Origin: Bacteroidota bacterium
GTDB lineage: Bacteria; Bacteroidota; Bacteroidia; B-17B0; Aurantibacillaceae
Reading direction: 5' to 3'
DNA: 64,000 nt
Assembly: GCA_003153315.1 (NCBI GenBank)
Contig: PLYA01000024.1
Location: forward strand, 1 to 64,000
Position numbers and translations under genes: made by a program. The notes under the pieces were generated by a model. That model worked only from the letters and a program-made list of their open reading frames with translations. It did not search any database and had not been told where the DNA came from. Shown here in pieces: positions 60,901 through 64,000 of the stretch (position 1 is its first letter; each line of letters starts with the position of its first letter).

Positions 60901-61460
60901 TTCCGGGAGCTTTAATGAGTATCGTGGGTAATACATTGTTAAATCAGACTATAAAGAACAACGACATAAATACACCTGCCGAGGCTTTGGATTTCTTAAA
61001 CCATGAATTGCCAAAGAATTTAAAAGCACAACAGAAAGGAGAGATTATACGCGATGGTATGGATATGGTAATGTGTGCCATAGATTTAACTAACAACAAA
61101 TTATTTTTTGCCGGAGCAAATAACAACCTATATATTATACGTAAGAGTATAGTTACCGAGTTGCCCGGAGATAAGCAAGCTATCAGTGGTTCTACCGATG
61201 ATATTAAAAAACCTTTTACTAACCATGAGTTTTCCTTGGAGAAAGATGATATGCTTTATTTACTAACCGATGGCTATGCCGATCAGTTTGGCGGACCAAA
61301 AGGCAAAAAGTTTAAACACAAACAACTGGAACAATTGCTTTTACAAATAAGTAATTTACCTATTGCCAAGCAGAAAGAAATATTAAACAATAAGTTTGAA
61401 GAGTGGCGGGGCACACAAGAACAAGTAGATGATGTTACCGTTATCGGGGTTAGGATTTAA
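57927..61460 (+). CDS. Two-component-propeller, Y_Y_Y and SpoIIE-type phosphatase protein
   Basis: 1177 residues from the ATG at 57927 (a TTG two codons earlier is possible). The N-terminus ends FLVAACDNHS, a good lipobox. Residues about 130-720 contain 14 regulator-propeller repeats (DHNGNIWFGTGGGG-type), enough for two seven-bladed propellers. Then a Y_Y_Y domain (about 790-855), a membrane helix (about 862-885), a coiled coil (KKQKELEDIVTERTAEVVSQ) and a SpoIIE/PP2C-like phosphatase (YKPKAVISGDFYW; IDCTGHGVPGALMS; DMLYLLTDGYADQFGG; DDVTVIGV). It should sense an outside signal and control a cytoplasmic phosphoprotein. The lipobox with an internal membrane helix is unusual. Confidence 0.9.
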   Translation: MQINRLYTLFKALLVLSSVFLVAACDNHSQTPTTNVTETKSYLDTLVTGKPFPIKGTEVAAGKPIIVNAGKPEVTNGFNNTHDLGKFKTIRNIEGKPLSGITPKIVRASPKTVPCVNAKTIVAQSPRMREQNPLGLKFFDIEQGLSSSYIRCMLQDHNGNIWFGTGGGGACKYDGSDFTHYTEKQGLPNNFVVSMTEDHNGNIWFGTDGGGVCKYDGIGFTIITEKEGLINNAVWSMLEDKKGNMWFGTAGGGVCKYDGDNFTYYNKDNGLNTNYIFSMAQDQQGNIWFGSYGDGVLKYDGSQFTSYTEDDGLAGNTVQTITVDNNGSIWFGTDMNGVSNLKGNTFVNYNEESGLISNEINSMLQDKSGNIWFGCNSQGACKFNGVKFTCFTEFEGMSGSSILSLLEDYCGNIWFGTSGKGVTKYDKSCFIHFTKKEGLSNNAVNKTFEDHNHNLWFGTSSGVCKYDGDYFYDYTTKQGLVNDKVLSIIEDHNHNLWFGTPGGVCKFDGEKFYQYTDEQGLSANKVYSIIEDRNKNMWFGTQGGGICKFDGKTFTRFAQAEGLSNDNVNSIIEDKEGNIWIATDGGGVCKYDGKNLTILTKKEGLASNVIYGTLQDSKGSYWFGTDEGGVCRYNRNVMNCYTEESKLSDDKVWSMLQDTHGNIWLGTEGGLTKIDNASLDKDEITTNIYKFNDGFLGNDVLQNSGYQDSKGFIWWGTGKMLTRYDPALDVTDKMVPIMHLKNIKLQFQAVDWNTISTDEKYKGIKIKDVSKWYGIPEGLSLSHNHNHITFSYVGINYKSQDKILYQYKLDGLENKWSPSTNKTDAVYSNLAPGNYIFRVRAVNKDGYWSDAISFSFVIRPPWWQTWWFRVFALLFIVLSIVGYFRYRTNALRKKQKELEDIVTERTAEVVSQKEIIEEKSKEVLDSINYAQRIQRSILPPPEEMKKALPNHFVLYKPKAVISGDFYWMAQVRTADNANMVVLAAIDCTGHGVPGALMSIVGNTLLNQTIKNNDINTPAEALDFLNHELPKNLKAQQKGEIIRDGMDMVMCAIDLTNNKLFFAGANNNLYIIRKSIVTELPGDKQAISGSTDDIKKPFTNHEFSLEKDDMLYLLTDGYADQFGGPKGKKFKHKQLEQLLLQISNLPIAKQKEILNNKFEEWRGTQEQVDDVTVIGVRI

Positions 61461-61488
61461 CTATTTCTAATATACAGGGCAATAAGAA

Positions 61489-63516
61489 TTATTTAGGTTG
61501 CTGGGGTGCAGGTGTAGTATTAAGTTTTTGTCCATCCCACCATAAATGGCCACCAATAGTAGAGTTATCATTTTCATTATGCATAAAACCTCTAAGATTA
61601 GTATCAAAATCTTTATCCTTTAATTCCGCAGGAACAAAATTTTCATCAAGGTTTCTTTTACCAATAATTATCCAACTTACTTTTGTATTTGCAACGCCAT
61701 TATTGTTTTCTTTAACAGTTAATTGATTTCCTTTCAATTCGGCATATACCCCATTAGTTTGCCCTGTAGGAGTTGCAATAATCGTCAAATCTTCTGTAAC
61801 AAATTGAGCTAATGTTTCAGGATCTATAGGAATGATAGCTATACCATTATACATCTTTGCAACACCATGTATTTGTAAATCAGCAGTAGCAGAAACAGAT
61901 GCGTAATTAACTATTGTTTTATCATCAGTTTTTGTTAGCTCTACTATTGGTTGATTTACAATTGTTTTTCCGTCTACATAAAGAGAAGTTCTTTCCCCTT
62001 TAACAGCCATACCGTATACATTACCACGTATCCATCCACCAAATAAATCCCCATAAGCACCAATACCAATGCCATCAAAAACAGATATTGAATTATGTTG
62101 ATTTGATAAACGACCAGCTCCGTTCCCATAAGTAGTACCACCTGCACCATTAACATAGGCACCGTATTTAGCTGAAGCAGTAGAATAATACCCTAGAGAT
62201 CCCCAAACATTCGCAGCCCAATATCCAAAAACCCCGCCAGAAGGTATAGGTGCGCTTACAACCCGACCATATATTGCAAAAGAATAAGGTTGATTCCCTT
62301 GTATTTGAGCATTCATGGCATGATTTGAAAGAGAGGTTCCAAAACCTGAACCGGCTACTGTTGGGTTTGATTGCGCAAATATGGCAGAATAGTTAGGTAT
62401 GCCAAGTGAAAGCGCTTGTAAGGCATTACCTACTCCATTTCCGGGAGTAACATCAGCAGTAATAGCATTAATAGCAGAACCAGCAGGAATCGTAACTACC
62501 AATGCATCTGCAGGGGTTGTAGTTCCTATACCAACATTAGCAGAGGTTGCTGCGCCATTAATTCCGGAAATACTTCCCAAAATTAATGCATTACTCTGCC
62601 CTGCATAAGCATTAGCTCCAATGGCAGTTATATTAGTAAATGCACCAGAAGATAAATTACTGTTATACCCTAAAAAAGTATTTGAACCACCCGTTGTTAA
62701 ACTTATACCTGAATTTCCGCCAACAGCTGTATTATAACTGCTGCTAATATTATTTAAGCCGGCATTATTCATAGCCCAAAAACCCAAAGCCGTATTTTGT
62801 GTACCTGAATTTAGAGAAAAACCTGCGTTTGTACCCAATGCAACATTATCAGAACCGGTAACAAAATTTAATGATTGAACACCAATGGCTGTATTGTCAG
62901 TACCGGTAGCATTAGTTGTTATGGAATTATACCCTATTCCTGTGTTCCCCGTTCCACTTGTATTTCCAACTCCTGCTCCATAACCAAAAAAAGAATTTAA
63001 AATTCCGGCAGCGGTGTTGTTAAGACCGGCAGCATACCCAAAAAATGTTTGATAATTTGCAATATCAATCAAACCTGAACGCACATTGTTTACTTTAAAC
63101 TCCAAATCATTATTATCTGTAGTACCCAAAAAATTTGTCCCAACTGTTGTTCCGGCATTACCTGTTAAAGACCAGTTATTACTTCCTGTTCCGCCAAAAG
63201 CAACCCATTTAGCACCATTCCAATAATAAAAACCTGGTACTACATTAGTTGGGCTTGCGCCTGCTGTGGCTGTATTATAAACAAATAAAGATGTTGCAGG
63301 TGTATTTACCGTAACATTATCGCCTGTGCCGGTAAGTGCAACATTAGGTATAAGAAGTCCTTTACCATTAGGGCTTGTAAAAGTATTGCCTGTATTCAAG
63401 TCTAACTCGGCAGAGCTATTAGGTGTTGTGCCTGTGTTATTAATACCCACATTTTGAGCGTAAGTTGTAGCACATATTGATAGCACAATTATGAAACTAA
63501 ATTTAATTTTATTCAT
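61489..63516 (-). CDS. Secreted YadA-head-like repeat protein
   Basis: 675 residues. The signal peptide (1-20) ends TTYAQ, then NVGINNTGTTPNSSAELDLN, typical of Bacteroidota tail-fibre-like proteins. Residues about 160-320 carry short repeats (GTGNTGIGYNSITTNATGTDNTAIGVQSL), like left-handed YadA-type head repeats. A further Gly/Ala-rich region follows, and the C-terminal ~130 residues form a globular end (IIGKRNLDENFVPAELKDK). No sorting domain or trimeric anchor is seen, so the export route is unclear. It follows the T9SS gene at 63528 by 11 bases and may share its transcript. Confidence 0.78.
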   Translation of the reverse strand: MNKIKFSFIIVLSICATTYAQNVGINNTGTTPNSSAELDLNTGNTFTSPNGKGLLIPNVALTGTGDNVTVNTPATSLFVYNTATAGASPTNVVPGFYYWNGAKWVAFGGTGSNNWSLTGNAGTTVGTNFLGTTDNNDLEFKVNNVRSGLIDIANYQTFFGYAAGLNNTAAGILNSFFGYGAGVGNTSGTGNTGIGYNSITTNATGTDNTAIGVQSLNFVTGSDNVALGTNAGFSLNSGTQNTALGFWAMNNAGLNNISSSYNTAVGGNSGISLTTGGSNTFLGYNSNLSSGAFTNITAIGANAYAGQSNALILGSISGINGAATSANVGIGTTTPADALVVTIPAGSAINAITADVTPGNGVGNALQALSLGIPNYSAIFAQSNPTVAGSGFGTSLSNHAMNAQIQGNQPYSFAIYGRVVSAPIPSGGVFGYWAANVWGSLGYYSTASAKYGAYVNGAGGTTYGNGAGRLSNQHNSISVFDGIGIGAYGDLFGGWIRGNVYGMAVKGERTSLYVDGKTIVNQPIVELTKTDDKTIVNYASVSATADLQIHGVAKMYNGIAIIPIDPETLAQFVTEDLTIIATPTGQTNGVYAELKGNQLTVKENNNGVANTKVSWIIIGKRNLDENFVPAELKDKDFDTNLRGFMHNENDNSTIGGHLWWDGQKLNTTPAPQQPK

Positions 63517-63527
63517 GTTTTTACTTA

Positions 63528-64000
63528 TTATTTTATTACTGGAACACGTTGCACAATGGATGTTAAATTTGTTTCTGCTTCAACTACATATATTCCATTT
63601 GCCACACTTGGGTTAATAGTAAAACTATTATCCCCTTGCGTTGCTTGCAATGTTTCTTTATAAATAAGTCTTCCGGTTACATCATAAACCATGACGGATA
63701 TAGGTTGATTGGATAAAGAATAAACGCTCAAATTTATACTTCCGTTAACAGAAGAAGTAGTTGTAATATTTTCTTTTATATTCTCATCACAACCTTTAAC
63801 AACTATTGTATTAAATAATTTTGTAGAACCATTTTTATCTGTTTCGGATAAACGGTAATAAGTCACAAAACCAATATCACTAATATCTACATAAGAATAA
63901 TTTTGTGTATGTGTACTATTTCCTACTGCATTAATATTAGCAAGCCAGCTAAAGTTTTGCCCGTCTATGCTTTTCTCTAATGTAAAATAACTGCTATTTG
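63528..64000 (-). CDS. T9SS type A cargo, C-terminal part (5' end outside window)
   Basis: The minus-strand frame is open to the window edge; only about 156 residues are visible. FTLEKSIDGQNFSWLANIN, YVDISDIGFVTYYRLSETDKNGS is the stretch that precedes sorting domains in many Bacteroidota surface proteins. The sorting domain follows: NLSVYSLSNQPISVMVYDVTGRLIYKE, NSFTINPSVANGIYVVE, ending IVQRVPVIK. The internal ATG at 63866 is not the true start. The body of the protein, and so its function, lies outside. Confidence 0.85.
   Translation of the reverse strand, partial: NSSYFTLEKSIDGQNFSWLANINAVGNSTHTQNYSYVDISDIGFVTYYRLSETDKNGSTKLFNTIVVKGCDENIKENITTTSSVNGSINLSVYSLSNQPISVMVYDVTGRLIYKETLQATQGDNSFTINPSVANGIYVVEAETNLTSIVQRVPVIK

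Noticed and set aside
1-64000. tRNA, rRNA or complete insertion sequence
   Set aside because: No cloverleaf-like stretch, ribosomal segment or transposase was recognised in any gap; small RNAs cannot be excluded by reading alone.

Overview
The window comes from a low-GC member of the Bacteroidota. The signs are type IX secretion (T9SS) cargo with both type A and type B C-terminal sorting signals, a PorP/SprF partner, a two-component-propeller/SpoIIE protein, an ABC-permease/M1-peptidase fusion, a DUF4175 protein, and many promoters with the Bacteroidota -7 element TAnnTTTG, some with TTG or TTTG about 18-22 bases upstream. The genus cannot be fixed from this sequence. No rRNA, tRNA, CRISPR array or complete insertion sequence was found.

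Layout. 1-6.3 kb: secreted T9SS proteins, including a CotH/lamin-tail type B cargo followed 3 bases later by its PorP/SprF-like partner. 6.4-18.5 kb: housekeeping and metabolic genes (exodeoxyribonuclease III, glutamate racemase, a VWA protein, an FHS sugar transporter, uvrA, a GNAT enzyme, a CoA-transferase, a RidA-like deaminase). 18.6-32 kb: membrane proteins, YihY/BrkB, a DUF4175 coiled-coil protein, and an ABC transporter whose permease carries an M1 peptidase. 32.7-37.3 kb: a small conserved protein, a beta-helix protein and a large T9SS type A protein. 37.3-41.8 kb: a tightly packed six-gene minus-strand operon (mtaB, small membrane protein, UbiA prenyltransferase, two membrane proteins, an epimerase). 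42-44 kb: small hypothetical proteins. 44.2-50.4 kb: a MarR-RND efflux operon with adaptor, pump and TolC-like channel. 50.4-57.3 kb: hemW, a cyclase-family hydrolase, dnaG, a membrane protein, pth and the pyruvate dehydrogenase E1 beta gene. 57.9-64 kb: a propeller/SpoIIE regulator and two secreted repeat proteins.

The most striking feature is a set of five intergenic arrays (7192-7422, 23708-23917, 32215-32613, 42606-42857, 57466-57822). They hold 69 degenerate tandem units in total, and I read every unit as exactly 21 bases with no insertion or deletion. Most arrays have their own sequence, yet all share the 21-base period, and each ends about 20-90 bases upstream of a recognisable or near-match -7 promoter element. 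Arrays 2 and 5 are related in sequence and share about 140 bases of flank. At array 5 that flank contains a 20-codon remnant of the gene that sits beside array 2. In arrays 2, 3 and 5 one forward frame varies mainly at third codon positions, as if it encodes or once encoded heptad peptides. Whether the arrays are phased protein-binding tracts, minisatellites or micro-genes cannot be settled by reading alone.

Other items: a class of promoters whose -7 element lies only 5-8 bases before the start codon, implying leaderless or nearly leaderless mRNAs; composite dispersed repeats built on GGGCGTTCC...CAATCCCTAACGC; a 15-codon leader ORF before the efflux adaptor whose start region duplicates the adaptor's own; and a T9SS sorting-domain remnant upstream of the RidA gene.
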